Assembly: GCF_001895005.1 (NCBI RefSeq)
Contig: NZ_BCXH01000002.1
Location: 124,001 to 188,000, forward strand
Length of the DNA stretch: 64,000 bases
Origin: Rhodococcus yunnanensis NBRC 103083
Lineage (GTDB): Bacteria; Actinomycetota; Actinomycetes; Mycobacteriales; Mycobacteriaceae
Direction of reading: 5' to 3'
Below, piece by piece: positions 47,262-58,908 of the stretch. A program made the position numbers and the translations under genes. Below the pieces are notes generated by a model. The model was not told the origin of the DNA. It made no database searches and saw nothing but the letters and a program-made list of their open reading frames with translations. Each line of letters starts with the position of its first letter. Position 1 is the first letter of the stretch.

Positions 47262-47846
47262 ATGGCTGGGAACTGGAGCAGATTCAGCAAGGAACTGGGC
47301 AGGATCGCACTTCGAGAGGGACCGAAGCTCTTCCGGCAGCTTCAGAACTCCGGTGCCCTCCAGAAGGGCAAGGATGCGATCTCGGGTTCGACCACCCCCG
47401 GAACCGCCGCGAAACCCGGTCGGCCCGCCGCGAAACCCGGTCGCCCTGTCGCGTCCAGGACGGTCCCGACGGCACACCGCGCACGACGCGTCGAGTACTC
47501 CCCCGATCTCGACGGCAAGGCAGATCCCGGTGAAATCGTCTGGACGTGGGTCACCTACGAAGAGGACGCGACTCAGGGCAAGGACCGACCGGTACTGGTG
47601 GTCGGTCGCGACAGCGACACACTGCTGGGATTGATGTTGTCCAGCCAGAGCAAGCGCGACGGTGACCCCGATTGGGTGTCGATCGGGTCCGGCTCGTGGG
47701 ACAGCGAGGGACGGCCGAGTTGGATACGCCTCGACCGTGTCCTCGACGTCCCCGAGTCCGGTATCCGCCGCGAGGGTGCCGTTCTCGCCAAGGGCAAGTT
47801 CGACGCCGTGGCTTCCCGGTTGCGTTCGGACTACAGCTGGTCGTGA
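47262..47846 (+). CDS. PemK/MazF-fold protein (Rv2405-like)
   Basis: A 194-residue protein. Residues 1-80 are a basic, Pro/Ala-rich linker with two KPGRP units. Residues about 85-190 resemble the PemK/MazF toxin fold (PGEIVWTWVTYEEDATQGKDRPVLVVGRD, then SWIRLDRVLDV). No antitoxin gene is adjacent, and mycobacteria carry a similar lone gene beside lepA, so a housekeeping role is as likely as toxicity. Confidence 0.8.
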   Translation: MAGNWSRFSKELGRIALREGPKLFRQLQNSGALQKGKDAISGSTTPGTAAKPGRPAAKPGRPVASRTVPTAHRARRVEYSPDLDGKADPGEIVWTWVTYEEDATQGKDRPVLVVGRDSDTLLGLMLSSQSKRDGDPDWVSIGSGSWDSEGRPSWIRLDRVLDVPESGIRREGAVLAKGKFDAVASRLRSDYSWS

Positions 47847-47862
47847 CGCAGCCGGGCCGCCC

Positions 47863-48633
47863 TCAGGACTTCAGTCGATCGAATCGACCGAACACACCTC
47901 GATAGACGAGGGCTCCGAGCGCCCCGCCGACGAGTGGGAACACGATGAACAACCACACCTGCCCCAGTGCGCCCGGCTGCCACGGTGCGACGGCGAGACT
48001 CCTCGCCGGATTGACCGAGGTGTTGTCGATCGGGATCGACACCAGATGGATCACGGCCAGCGTGAAACCGATGGACACGCCGGCCAGTGGCACGTCGGAG
48101 ATCTGATCCGTCGACGCCAACACCACGAACACCAGAAGCGCGGTCAACAGGATCTCGATGACGATGGCCGCGGTGATTCCGTAGCCGTTCTCCAGTACCC
48201 CGCCCAGCGGACCCTTGATCGCGGACGGGCTGTGCGCGCCCCAACCGTTCGCGCCGAGACCGTCGACCTCACGGTCGTATGCCGGGAGACTGTTGGCGAT
48301 CGCGAACAGTACGGCTCCGGCGATGAGTCCACCGATGACCTGGGCGACGATGAACAGGATTGCCTGCACCGCGGACATCTTGCCGAGCAGTGCTTGGCCG
48401 ACAGTGACGGCCGGATTGACGTGACAGCCCGAGATCGGCCCGATCGCATACACGAGAAACAACAGTGTGAGGCCGAAAGCCAGTGCCACACCGAGATTTC
48501 CGACTTTGTCCCCGGCGAACACGGCCGTTCCGACCGCCGTGAACACGAGAACGAACGTGCCGATGGCCTCGGCGATGTACTTCTTGGTGTCCGAGATGAC
48601 TTCCGGTTCCACATACTCCTGTGCCGTCGACAT
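47863..48633 (-). CDS. aquaporin (MIP family, AqpZ-like)
   Basis: A 256-residue channel with six helices and two pore motifs: SGCHVNPAVTVG and NTSVNPARSL. It has the extended external loop between helices 3 and 4. The His in GCHVNPA-type context and the Arg after the second NPA favour a water channel over a glycerol facilitator. It converges with the PemK-like gene at 16 bases. Confidence 0.92.
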   Translation of the reverse strand: MSTAQEYVEPEVISDTKKYIAEAIGTFVLVFTAVGTAVFAGDKVGNLGVALAFGLTLLFLVYAIGPISGCHVNPAVTVGQALLGKMSAVQAILFIVAQVIGGLIAGAVLFAIANSLPAYDREVDGLGANGWGAHSPSAIKGPLGGVLENGYGITAAIVIEILLTALLVFVVLASTDQISDVPLAGVSIGFTLAVIHLVSIPIDNTSVNPARSLAVAPWQPGALGQVWLFIVFPLVGGALGALVYRGVFGRFDRLKS

Positions 48634-48687
48634 ATGCCCACCTCTGCTCGATAGGTAATTCCCAGAAGAAACCTGCCGAGCAGTACG

Positions 48688-49530
48688 TTACGCCAGACGT
48701 GTGATCTCTACTACAACATCGAGAGCAGTCGAACCTCCGCCCGAGAAGATGCCCTTCAGCGGCGGCACATCGGCGTAGTCACGGCCGAGACCCACCGAAA
48801 CATGCTGCTCGTTCACCGGAATCGCGTTGGTGGGGTCGTAACCCCACCACGAGCCTGTCCATGCCTCGATCCATGCGTGCGATTGTCCCTCGACCGACAC
48901 TCCGATCACCGCTTCGTTTTTCGGGTGCAGGTAGCCCGAGCAGTACCGGCTCGGAATGCCGACGCTGCGCAACAACAGGAGCGTCAGGTGCGCGTAGTCC
49001 TGGCACACGCCCTTCTTCTCCGACCATGCCTCGACAGCGGAGGTGTGCACGCCCGTCGTGCCGGGCACGTAGGACATCTCCTGGTGCACCCAATTGGAGA
49101 TCTCGACGACCGATTCCTGAGGTGGCAGACCCTTGGACAGCTTCTTCGCGATGGCAGCGAGTTGACGGTTCTTGGGCACGTACACCGTGTTGTCGAGCAC
49201 CTCGTTGTACCGGTCGATCACCGACTCGCTCGCCAGTTCCTCCCAGGACGCCGTCTCCTCGGGCGGCGTGAACGGATCCGTCTCGACGACGGACGACCCG
49301 GTGACCTCCAGTTCGGTGTGTGGCGCATGCAGGTCGAAAGCTGTGACGGCGGTGCCCCAGTAGTCGGTGTAGCGGTACGACCTCGTGACCGGGTTGGTCT
49401 CGACGCGATTGAGGATGACGTTCTGCCGGTGGTCGCTGCGCGGTGTCAACCGAGCCTCGTTGTACGACGACGTCACCGGCGCGTTGTACTGATAGCCCGT
49501 GGTGTGTACAACTCGCATACGCCAGCTCAC
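48688..49530 (-). CDS. transglutaminase-like cysteine peptidase-fold protein
   Basis: A 280-residue protein of the Rv2409c type: N-terminal beta region (MRVVHTTGYQYNAPVTSSYN), then the catalytic triad Cys in KGVCQDYAHL, His in SHAWIEAW and Asp in GYDPTN. It overlaps the alpha-E gene by 4 bases. The trio with alpha-E and ATP-grasp genes is a widespread set predicted to make or process a peptide-like product; no product is known. Confidence 0.9.
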   Translation of the reverse strand: MSWRMRVVHTTGYQYNAPVTSSYNEARLTPRSDHRQNVILNRVETNPVTRSYRYTDYWGTAVTAFDLHAPHTELEVTGSSVVETDPFTPPEETASWEELASESVIDRYNEVLDNTVYVPKNRQLAAIAKKLSKGLPPQESVVEISNWVHQEMSYVPGTTGVHTSAVEAWSEKKGVCQDYAHLTLLLLRSVGIPSRYCSGYLHPKNEAVIGVSVEGQSHAWIEAWTGSWWGYDPTNAIPVNEQHVSVGLGRDYADVPPLKGIFSGGGSTALDVVVEITRLA

Positions 49531-50501
49531 AGTTCACCTTCCAGTTGGTCTTCGTAGTTTCCGGCACCCGCGTCGGTCCACGCCACCCACGGAGCGGCAT
49601 GGAAATACTGCTTGGAAATGGCCTCGCCGAGATCGCGGCACGTCTCCTGAAGTGACAGAAGTCGCTCCTGCAGATCGTCCAACAGCGCTCCGGGACGGAG
49701 GAACTCGAGTTCGCTTCGCGCACGGCCGAGCAGTCGCTGCGCCTCGGCGCGGGCCCCGACACGACTGTTGGGCTGATGGTCGAGCTGATCGAGCGACCGC
49801 TCCGCTTCACTGAGCGCATAGAACACCGATCGCGGAAACAGCCTGTCCAACAACATGAATTCGAGCACCCGCTGGGCGTCGAGCGCCCCGCGGTAGGTGC
49901 GCAGGTAGGTGTCGTGCGCGCCTGCGGATCGCAGCACGGTCACCCATGCAGGCGACGACGGCCGGTCACCCGCACGCGAGAGCAGAAGCCGCACCGTCAT
50001 GTCGATTCGCTCGACGGACCGGCCGAGAATGAGGAATCGATACCCGTCGTCGTGACTGAGGGTCGAATCGGCCAACCCGGCGAACATCGCGGCCCGCTCT
50101 TCGATGTAGCTGAAGAACTCGTGCGGTCCGGTCCGCTTCGACGCGCGAATCCTGTCGTTCAATCCGTTGTAGGTGGTGTTCAAGCACTCCCACATCTCAC
50201 TGGATGTGACTTCTCGTGCACCACGGGCATTTTCACGCGCACTCGACAACGAGTCCACGATCGAGCCGCTTCCACTGCGACTGAACGCGACGAGTTCGGT
50301 GAGTGACCACACGTCGAGTGAGACATCGGGTTCGTGCTTGAAACCGAGCACCCGAAGCAGAACTCGCGATATGTGGTCGGGATCGACCGTCGCGTCCTCG
50401 AGAAGTTGATGCACCGTGACGTCGAGGATGCGGGCAGTGTCGTCCGCCCGCTCGACGTACCGCCCGATCCAGTAGAGCGATTCCGCGTTCCGAGCGAGCA
50501 T
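49527..50501 (-). CDS. alpha-E domain protein (DUF403)
   Basis: A 324-residue helical protein starting MLARNAESLYWIGRYVERAD, the family hallmark. It follows the ATP-grasp stop directly (TAGATG) and overlaps the transglutaminase gene. Role in the trio is unproven; the domain is thought to assist the ATP-grasp enzyme. Confidence 0.9.
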   Translation of the reverse strand: MLARNAESLYWIGRYVERADDTARILDVTVHQLLEDATVDPDHISRVLLRVLGFKHEPDVSLDVWSLTELVAFSRSGSGSIVDSLSSARENARGAREVTSSEMWECLNTTYNGLNDRIRASKRTGPHEFFSYIEERAAMFAGLADSTLSHDDGYRFLILGRSVERIDMTVRLLLSRAGDRPSSPAWVTVLRSAGAHDTYLRTYRGALDAQRVLEFMLLDRLFPRSVFYALSEAERSLDQLDHQPNSRVGARAEAQRLLGRARSELEFLRPGALLDDLQERLLSLQETCRDLGEAISKQYFHAAPWVAWTDAGAGNYEDQLEGEL

Positions 50502-52187
<1,686 letters not shown>

Positions 52188-52437
52188 GTTGCTACAGAGA
52201 CAGGAGATAAGCGCGCCGGACGCGTTAATTTCTGGAAACGGTGCACGCCCCGTCCGGCGGCAGCCTCGTCGTGCCACACGTTTCGGCAGGTGATGAGACA
52301 GGCGGAATTGGGTTCTGCTTCGGGTGCTGGTATTCTCGATCTTCGGCGCTGGGCTTCACGGCTCGGCAGCAGACTTCGGGCATTCCAGCATGGATGGCCC
52401 TGACCGGAATACCGACGAAGACAGAAGGATTTTACGC

Positions 52438-52698
52438 GTGGCCAACATCAAGTCCCAGAAGAAGCGCATCCTCACCAACGAGCGCAGCCGTCTGCGCAAC
52501 CAGTCGGTGAAGTCCTCGCTGCGGACGATCATTCGCTCCTTCCGCACCGCTGAGGCTGCAGGAGACAAGGAAGCGGCTTCGACCCTCGCGTCCACCGCAG
52601 GCCGCCAGCTGGACAAGGCAGTCAGCAAGGGTGTCATCCACAAGAACCAGGCAGCCAACAAGAAGTCGGCACTGGCTCTGGCTGTCAACAAGCTCTGA
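52438..52698 (+). CDS. rpsT: 30S ribosomal protein S20
   Basis: An 86-residue primary 16S rRNA-binding protein starting (V/M)[17 protein letters not shown]. The GTG at 52438 is set by GAAGGA upstream and by family length; longer in-frame starts are rejected. The 250-base upstream gap probably holds its promoter (TATTCT near 52331 is a candidate -10). Confidence 0.97.
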   Translation: MANIKSQKKRILTNERSRLRNQSVKSSLRTIIRSFRTAEAAGDKEAASTLASTAGRQLDKAVSKGVIHKNQAANKKSALALAVNKL

Positions 52699-52711
52699 TT
52701 CACGGTTTCAC

Positions 52712-52747
52712 CACAAAGCCCGCTCGAACCGTCGAGCGGGCTTTGTG
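52712..52747. terminator. bidirectional intrinsic terminator between rpsT and holA
   Basis: CACAAAGCCCGCTCGA and its perfect complement TCGAGCGGGCTTTGTG, loop ACCG. It lies 13 bases past the rpsT stop and 24 bases past the convergent holA stop. AAAG/CTTT ends give short U-runs in both directions. Confidence 0.88.
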
Positions 52748-52771
52748 CTGTCCGGAGGAACGCTGTCCCAG

Positions 52772-53773
52772 TCAGCTACTCAGGCCGGCGACCACCGATA
52801 CCGCATTCTCGACGGCGTAATCCGCGTCGGCGGCTTGGCCTTTGACGTCCGCGTTGAGCTGAGACACGATCTGCAAAGCCTGCGCGATCGACTGTCCGTT
52901 CCAGCCACGTGCCTGCGCCTGAGCTTTCTTGATCTTCCACGGCGGCATGCCGAGTTCACCGGCCATCCGAAACGGATCTCCGCGTCCGGCGGAACCGACG
53001 AGCGCTATGGTGCGCACGGCATCGGCGAGCGCGTCGGCCAGTAGAACGTGCGGGACGCCCCTGTGCATTGCCCATCGCAGCGCTTCCAGGGCTCCTGGAC
53101 GGTCCCCGGCAACGGCTTTCTCGGCGACGTCGAAGCCCGACACCTCTGCCTTGCCGGAGTAATAGCGTCGAACCGCAGCGACGTCCACCTTGCCGCCGGT
53201 GTCCGCGACGAGTTGTGAGCAGGCGGCAGCGAGCTCGCGAAGTTCCGACCCCACGGACTCGACGACGGCTTCGACCACGTCGCCACTGACCCGTACCCCG
53301 GCCCGGGTGAACTCGCTCTTGACGAAATCTACGCGTTCGGACGCTTTGGTCAGTTTGGCGCACTCGTGAGTGACGGCACCGGACTTCTGCAGCGCGCCGA
53401 CCATCGCCTTGGCCCGGCCACCGCCGGTGTGCATGATGACGAGCACGGCGCCCTCGGGAGGGTCGGCTGCCGCGTCGAGGACAAGGGCCACAGCGTCCTT
53501 ACCCGCCTCCGCGGCGGACTCCAGCACGACGACGCGGTCCTCGGCGAACAACGAGGGGCTCAGTAGTTCGGCGAGTTCCGGCGCGCTGGCGTCGCCTGCC
53601 CGCAACTTGGTGACCGGTAGGTCCTCGCCGGGAGATCGACGTGCTCGTACCCGACCGACGATCGACGCGACAGCGCGGTCCATGAGCAGTTCCTCGTCGC
53701 CGAGAACGAGGTGGAGCGCCTCCACCGGGCTGTTCGCATTCACGACGTCGATCGTGCCATGCCGCCCCGACAC
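52772..53773 (-). CDS. holA: DNA polymerase III delta subunit HolA
   Basis: Clamp-loader subunit, 333 residues. Segments [28 protein letters not shown] and the helical C-terminus ([16 protein letters not shown]) fit actinobacterial HolA. GTG at 53773 is used; an in-frame GTG at 53743 would give [13 protein letters not shown] and is also plausible. Confidence 0.9.
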   Translation of the reverse strand: MSGRHGTIDVVNANSPVEALHLVLGDEELLMDRAVASIVGRVRARRSPGEDLPVTKLRAGDASAPELAELLSPSLFAEDRVVVLESAAEAGKDAVALVLDAAADPPEGAVLVIMHTGGGRAKAMVGALQKSGAVTHECAKLTKASERVDFVKSEFTRAGVRVSGDVVEAVVESVGSELRELAAACSQLVADTGGKVDVAAVRRYYSGKAEVSGFDVAEKAVAGDRPGALEALRWAMHRGVPHVLLADALADAVRTIALVGSAGRGDPFRMAGELGMPPWKIKKAQAQARGWNGQSIAQALQIVSQLNADVKGQAADADYAVENAVSVVAGLSS

Positions 53774-53805
53774 CTTTCACACATGCCACCGGCCCCACCC
53801 CTCGG

Positions 53806-55350
53806 CTACTGCGTGAGCAACGAACCGACCCACAGTAGGAACGCAGCGGCAGCGGTTCCGCCCAGGATCCACCGCATGATTCGGCTACGCAGCGCCCACA
53901 CGGCCATCGCCGTCGCCGCCAGCACGACGGCAACACCTGCGGCGCCGCTCGGGGTCGCCAGCGAGGCTCCTGGCACTGCGGCGGACCGATGCGCGACCCA
54001 GATCAGCCACCACAGTGGGGCCGACGCGAGCTCGAGCACGAGCGAGGCAAGGGAAGTCGCCCACGGGGCAAGGGCCGCAGCGATCGCACCGACGACCGTG
54101 ATCGGCGCGACCACCGGTGCCACCGCGATATTGGCCAGCACTCCGAAGGCGGAGAAGGTGCCCGCCATGCCTGCAACGATCGGTGCCGTGACGGCGTGAG
54201 CAGCGGCCGCCACCGCGACGATCTCGGCCGGCGCGCGGCCCCACCCGTGACGGCGCAGCCAATCGACCCACACCGGTGACAACACCACGAGACCTGCGGT
54301 AGCGGCGACCGACAGCGCGAACCCACGATCGACTGCCAGTTCTGGCCACCACGCGATCAACCCCAACACCGCAGTGCACAGCGCGGGCACGGCCTGGCGG
54401 CGCCGACCGGTGATCAATGCAAGCAATCCGATCCCGCCCATCACGGCGGCGCGCAGGACGCTCGGCGACGGTCGGGCGACAACTACGAACGCGAGAAGCA
54501 CGATCGCACACACCGACGCGGTGGTACGGGGACCGATTCCGACGGCGCGTGTCAGAAGCAGAAAAGCGCCCAACAGAATCGAGAAGTTCGCACCGGACAC
54601 GGCAGTGAGATGCGTCAGACCTGCAGCGCGAAAGTCGGATTCGACGTCCTCCGGCAGAGCCGACACGTCGCCGACGACCAGACCGGGGAGCACTCCCGCC
54701 CGATCGGGAGGCAGTGCATCCGAGGCCGCTTCCGCCAGCGAGGTGCGCACAGTCGACGCCGCTCGCGCGATCGGACCCGGCGCATCGACACGGAGAGGTG
54801 GCCCGTCCACGCGAACGACCGCGACGGTCAGATCCGTCCGATCGGGCGGTGCGAGTCGGCCGCGCAGTGCCACCGCCTGGCCCGGCACGAGGCCATCCCA
54901 CCCCTGCGCCGGTGCGAGAACGGTCACCGAGCCTCTCATCGAACGCGGAATGCCCGCGACGTCCATCTGCGTCAACTCGGCTTCGATCGAGACTGTCTCC
55001 GGCCCCGCGAAGCGAATGCGCCGCGGATCCTCGGTGACCACCACAGCCGCACTGACCCACGCCCGTTGATGTGCTGCTTCGACGGCAGGGCTGGTCTCGA
55101 ACACCCACATGTGCACGGCTGCCGCGCCCGAGTAGCAGCAGCCGACCGCGGTCACCGCGACCAGGCCGAGTCCGCGGTCCCCCAGTCTTTTCCGTACACC
55201 GAGAAGTACGATCGTGCACCCCGCCAGAACGAGCACACACGCGATGACGACACCCGACCCGAACACGATTCCCACACATGTTGCAGCCCATCCCACGATC
55301 GCAGCCGGAACCAGTCGGATGTCGTGCGGCCGGATCGGCGCCTCGTTCAC
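53806..55350 (-). CDS. comEC: ComEC/Rec2-family membrane protein, short form
   Basis: A 514-residue DNA-uptake-type channel. N-terminal DUF4131-like part, then the Competence domain with HLTAVSGANFSILLGAF and about ten helices. It ends after the membrane domain: the metallo-beta-lactamase-like C-terminal nuclease domain of full ComEC is absent, as I recall for mycobacterial Rv2414c of the same length. The GTG overlaps comEA by 4 bases. Confidence 0.92.
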   Translation of the reverse strand: MNEAPIRPHDIRLVPAAIVGWAATCVGIVFGSGVVIACVLVLAGCTIVLLGVRKRLGDRGLGLVAVTAVGCCYSGAAAVHMWVFETSPAVEAAHQRAWVSAAVVVTEDPRRIRFAGPETVSIEAELTQMDVAGIPRSMRGSVTVLAPAQGWDGLVPGQAVALRGRLAPPDRTDLTVAVVRVDGPPLRVDAPGPIARAASTVRTSLAEAASDALPPDRAGVLPGLVVGDVSALPEDVESDFRAAGLTHLTAVSGANFSILLGAFLLLTRAVGIGPRTTASVCAIVLLAFVVVARPSPSVLRAAVMGGIGLLALITGRRRQAVPALCTAVLGLIAWWPELAVDRGFALSVAATAGLVVLSPVWVDWLRRHGWGRAPAEIVAVAAAAHAVTAPIVAGMAGTFSAFGVLANIAVAPVVAPITVVGAIAAALAPWATSLASLVLELASAPLWWLIWVAHRSAAVPGASLATPSGAAGVAVVLAATAMAVWALRSRIMRWILGGTAAAAFLLWVGSLLTQ

Positions 55351-56156
55351 ACCGTCACCTGATCGCGCATCTTCTCCAGTCGCACGGGGCCGATGCCGTC
55401 GACCTCGGCCAGTTGACCGACGTCGGTGAACGGTCCGTTCACCTCCCGCCACGAGATGATGTTCGCCGCGGTCACGGGTCCGACGCCGGACAACGCGTCC
55501 AACTCCGCGGCCGTCGCGGTGTTCAGGTCGACCGGTCCGCCGCCCGCGTCGGAAGATGCACTCGTCGAGCCGGATTCACCGCCGCTCATCGTTCCGCTCA
55601 CGACCGTCTTGCCCTCCGGCGGCATCGCGCCCACCAGTATCTGATCGCCGTCGGCGACGAGCGCAGCGAGGTTGAGTCCCAGCACGTCGGCACCATCGCG
55701 TGTGCCACCCGCCGCGGCCAACGCGTCGGCGACGCGCGAACCCGGCGGAAGATGCACGAGCCCTGACGACACGACCAGGCCCACCACGCTGACAACGAGA
55801 TCCACCGGCGGTGCGGCTGCGGCGGACGCGGACGTCGTCGTCGATTCGGCTGAAACGGGCTGCACCACGGGCAGGGACGGGACAGGGGCGACCGAGGGAG
55901 CGTCGCGAACCCATCCGTATACGGCGACGAGAACGACGACGAGACCGACACCTGTCATCGCCAGCATTCCCTTGCGCCCCGGATCCAGTCGAGCTCCTCG
56001 CCACCGCTCGGGCAGATACGGCGACAGCGCGGTCTCGCGTCGCTCGTCCGAAGTCAACCAATGCTGTTGTGAGTCAGCGTCTCCGACACTCTCCGACGTC
56101 GCTGCTTCCGGATCGGACCTGGTGCGCGAGATCGGTCGGTTCTCGAGAGTTGCCAT
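55347..56156 (-). CDS. comEA: ComEA-like DNA-binding protein
   Basis: A 269-residue membrane-anchored protein: cytoplasmic N-terminus, one helix (GMLAMTGVGLVVVLVAVYGW), a SLBB-type domain (VHLPPGSRVADALAAAGG) and a C-terminal helix-hairpin-helix pair (VDLNTATAAELDALSGVGPV, then IGPVRLEKMRDQV). It would bind incoming duplex DNA. It precedes comEC with a 4-base overlap. Confidence 0.93.
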   Translation of the reverse strand: MATLENRPISRTRSDPEAATSESVGDADSQQHWLTSDERRETALSPYLPERWRGARLDPGRKGMLAMTGVGLVVVLVAVYGWVRDAPSVAPVPSLPVVQPVSAESTTTSASAAAAPPVDLVVSVVGLVVSSGLVHLPPGSRVADALAAAGGTRDGADVLGLNLAALVADGDQILVGAMPPEGKTVVSGTMSGGESGSTSASSDAGGGPVDLNTATAAELDALSGVGPVTAANIISWREVNGPFTDVGQLAEVDGIGPVRLEKMRDQVTV

Positions 56157-56209
56157 GGATCGGACGCTAACGAACCACGCACCGGGAGGTGCGCCGTTAC
56201 CGCAGTTCG

Positions 56210-56260
56210 CGAATCACCCTGTGGATCAACGCGAAGGCTGTGGATGAACAGGGTGATTCG
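56210..56260. promoter_or_regulatory. 51-base inverted repeat with two DnaA-box-like sites
   Basis: CGAATCACCCTGT and ACAGGGTGATTCG are perfect 13-base arms around 25 bases. The spacer boundaries hold TGTGGATCA (56220-56228) and TGTGGATGA (56239-56247), each one base from the reverse E. coli DnaA box. The element fills the gap between degV (stop) and comEA (start). It could be a comEA operator or a degV terminator. Confidence 0.55.
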
Positions 56261-56269
56261 GGCCGGAAG

Positions 56270-57103
56270 TCAGGACTGCGGACAGACTGCGACACCGACC
56301 GCGCCCGGACCGACATGGGCGCCGAGCACTGCCCCGAACGACGACAACTCGACGCCGGTGACCTGCGGAATTCGGTCGGTGAGCAGCGCCGCGAGTGTGG
56401 CCGCTCGCTCGGCGCTCTGCATATGGTGCACCGTCAGCGCAACCCCCGCATCGCCGGACACTGCGGCAACGGCGTCGACGAGCTTGCCCAACGCTTTCGT
56501 CGAGGTGCGCGCCTTCTGTTCGAGTACGAGTCTGCCGTCGCTGAGATGAAGTACCGGCTTCATCGCGAGCGCCGTGCCCAGCAGCGCTGCAGCCGCTCCG
56601 ATACGACCCCCGCGGCGAAGGTGGTCGAGTCGGTCCACCACGATGAAACACTCGACCCTTCTCGATACCGATGCGGCGTCCTCGTAGACGGTGTCGAGGT
56701 CGGCGCCGGAGGCCGCGATGCGAGCGGCCGACAACGCGGCATAACCGATACCCATTCCGGCGGAGGCAGAGTCGACCACACGCACACGATCACCGACCTC
56801 GCTTGCGGCCTGTCGCGCCGCCTCCCATGTCGACGACAGTCCGCGCGAGATATGAACCGCGACGACGCCGGCCCCGTCACTGCGCTCGAGCGCATCTCGG
56901 TACAGCGCCTCGAGCTCCGCGGGCGACGCGCCTGCCGTCGTGACCGGGCCGTCGGCGGCGAAGTCTTCGGGAATCGGATCGACGCCCTCGCGCAGGTCGA
57001 CGCCGTCGACGAACACGTGCAGTGGAGCGATCGCAATCTTCTCGCGCCGCGCTACATCGGCACCGAGGCATGCCGACGAATCGGTCACGACGGCAACCGT
57101 CAT
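56270..57103 (-). CDS. DegV family fatty-acid-binding protein
   Basis: A 277-residue protein with TDSSACLG near the N-terminus and [19 protein letters not shown], both typical of DegV, and [14 protein letters not shown] in the second domain. Family members bind a fatty acid; a FakB-like role is possible, but no FakA kinase is here. The ATG overlaps octT by 4 bases. Confidence 0.9.
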   Translation of the reverse strand: MTVAVVTDSSACLGADVARREKIAIAPLHVFVDGVDLREGVDPIPEDFAADGPVTTAGASPAELEALYRDALERSDGAGVVAVHISRGLSSTWEAARQAASEVGDRVRVVDSASAGMGIGYAALSAARIAASGADLDTVYEDAASVSRRVECFIVVDRLDHLRRGGRIGAAAALLGTALAMKPVLHLSDGRLVLEQKARTSTKALGKLVDAVAAVSGDAGVALTVHHMQSAERAATLAALLTDRIPQVTGVELSSFGAVLGAHVGPGAVGVAVCPQS

Positions 57104-57864
57104 ACGGCAGGCACCGTCGACGCAGCGCGAATCTCGACGAGCATCGCCTCGGCGACGGCGACGTGCGCATCCCAACCCCAGTGAATACCGTCGGGATTGG
57201 CGTTGTCCGAAAAGATGTTCGCCCGAACGGCATCGGCCAGATCGACGAGAGGCACGCCGGTTTCCGAGCTCCACCGACGCAGCGCCCTTTCGGCTGCAGG
57301 CCGACCGGAGTGAACTCGGCCGTATGCATCGCTGCGATGGACCGACGGGAGGGTGCCGATGATCGGCAGTTCGGGACGAACGTACGCCAGCGCCGCGCGC
57401 GACTGTTCGAGATAGTCGACGCTCAGCTTCGGTGGAAGCGCCACCGGCCAGCCCAGGTGCGCCAATCGTGGTTGCACCCACTGATATCCGGCTCGAACGA
57501 CGCGCCGCAGTGCAGGCGGGCGAACATAACGGATCTGTTCCCGCAGCGCGGTGGGCAGCGGTGACGGAAGCGAATCCATTCCGCCGACGCCGAACACGAC
57601 CGCCCCGGCTTTCGGGATGGCTGCCCACACTCTCGGATCCTGGGTGAGAGCCCACCACACGTCACGGCTGGTCCAACCGATACGGGCGACGATCTCGACC
57701 GTCCACCCCAGCTCGGCGGCGACGATGTTGGGCCAGATCCTGGGATCGTCGACAGGCAAACCGCCCTTGGGTCCGTAGTAGCAGAGCGAGTCGGCCAACA
57801 CGAGCAACACCGGTGGTGTGCCTGGCACGGCGTTCGGTGGGGTGTAATCGTCAGAGGACGTCAC
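57100..57864 (-). CDS. octT: SGNH-hydrolase-fold acyltransferase, OctT-like
   Basis: A 254-residue SGNH/GDSL-type protein with [10 protein letters not shown] as the nucleophile block and [10 protein letters not shown] with the Asp-His pair. In mycobacteria the gene beside gpgP (Rv2418c) is diglucosylglycerate octanoyltransferase of methylglucose lipopolysaccharide synthesis; position and length agree. The GTG at 57864 lies 14 bases inside gpgP. Confidence 0.82.
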   Translation of the reverse strand: MTSSDDYTPPNAVPGTPPVLLVLADSLCYYGPKGGLPVDDPRIWPNIVAAELGWTVEIVARIGWTSRDVWWALTQDPRVWAAIPKAGAVVFGVGGMDSLPSPLPTALREQIRYVRPPALRRVVRAGYQWVQPRLAHLGWPVALPPKLSVDYLEQSRAALAYVRPELPIIGTLPSVHRSDAYGRVHSGRPAAERALRRWSSETGVPLVDLADAVRANIFSDNANPDGIHWGWDAHVAVAEAMLVEIRAASTVPAV

Positions 57865-58522
57865 TGGCCACTCTCGCCGACGCGTTCCACACATCGAGCC
57901 GCCACCCGAGCGCAGAGTCGTCACCGTGGCTGCTCAGTTGCACCCAGCTGGTGTTGGACAGGCCACCGAGCACCGGCCATCGATCCACCGGCAGATCGAG
58001 GAGCGCCGCCGTCAGTGCCGCGATCAACCCGCCGTGAGCCACGACGACAACGGGTTCGGCCGCTCCGTGTCGGCCCCACTCAGGCACGCCCGCAACGAGC
58101 TCGGAGACCACGGGAACACTGCGACGCGCCACGTCGAGACGGCTCTCACCGTCCGGCGGAGCCATCTCGGCGTCGGCTCGCCACGCGAGCCGCGCACCGG
58201 GCGAGAGGTCGTCGACGTCGAGATGCGTCAAACCTTGCCACTGCCCGAGGTGCGTCTCACGGAGCCGCTCGTCGAGCAGCACCGGCACACCGGTCGCATC
58301 GCTCAGGGCGGCAGCGGTGTCGGACGCACGCCGCAGATCGGAGGACACGATGCGCAACGGCGACCGCGTCGACAGTTCCGCGGCAGCGTTCTTGGCCTGC
58401 GTCCGGCCCAGTTCGGTCAGATCGGTGTCGAGCTGGCCCTGCATGCGATCGGTGGCGTTGTATTCGGTCTGACCGTGGCGCAGCAGAATCAACTGCCGCT
58501 TGGTCTCTGCAGTGGGGCTCAC
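57851..58522 (-). CDS. gpgP: glucosyl-3-phosphoglycerate phosphatase GpgP
   Basis: A 223-residue histidine phosphatase with the phosphohistidine motif [12 protein letters not shown] and the second His in [12 protein letters not shown]. It dephosphorylates glucosyl-3-phosphoglycerate in polymethylated polysaccharide synthesis (by synteny with Rv2419c). The GTG overlaps rsfS by 4 bases. Confidence 0.87.
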   Translation of the reverse strand: MSPTAETKRQLILLRHGQTEYNATDRMQGQLDTDLTELGRTQAKNAAAELSTRSPLRIVSSDLRRASDTAAALSDATGVPVLLDERLRETHLGQWQGLTHLDVDDLSPGARLAWRADAEMAPPDGESRLDVARRSVPVVSELVAGVPEWGRHGAAEPVVVVAHGGLIAALTAALLDLPVDRWPVLGGLSNTSWVQLSSHGDDSALGWRLDVWNASARVASDVL

Positions 58523-58908
58523 TGCTCCGGATCCGGGTCCGTACGCTCCCCCAGTCCGGGAACGTCGACAGTTGGGCAGTCCTTCCACAGACGCTCGAGA
58601 GCGTAGAAGTTTCGCTCGTCGTTGTGCTGGACATGAACGACGACATCGACGAAGTCGAGCAGAGCCCATCGGCCCTCGCGTGTGCCTTCCTTACGAACCG
58701 GTTTGAACCCGGCTTCGCGGAGCTTGTCCTCGATGTTCTCCACGATCGAGCTGACCTGACGCTCGTTGGGAGCGGACGCGATGACGAAGCAGTCCGTGAT
58801 GACCAACTGCTCCGAGACATCGAGAACGACGACATCTGTCGCCAGTTTGTCGTCGGCTGCGAGCGCCGCGATTCGCGCGACGTTCACGGCCTCGTCTGTT
58901 GCAGTCAC
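58519..58908 (-). CDS. rsfS: ribosome silencing factor RsfS
   Basis: A 129-residue factor binding L14 to block 70S formation. Core: [33 protein letters not shown] and [10 protein letters not shown]. It overlaps nadD and gpgP by 4 bases each. Confidence 0.96.
   Translation of the reverse strand: MTATDEAVNVARIAALAADDKLATDVVVLDVSEQLVITDCFVIASAPNERQVSSIVENIEDKLREAGFKPVRKEGTREGRWALLDFVDVVVHVQHNDERNFYALERLWKDCPTVDVPGLGERTDPDPEQ

Noticed and set aside
47262..47846. A toxin-antitoxin pair
   Set aside because: The PemK-like fold suggested it, but no antitoxin frame adjoins the gene, and the same lone gene is found by lepA in mycobacteria.
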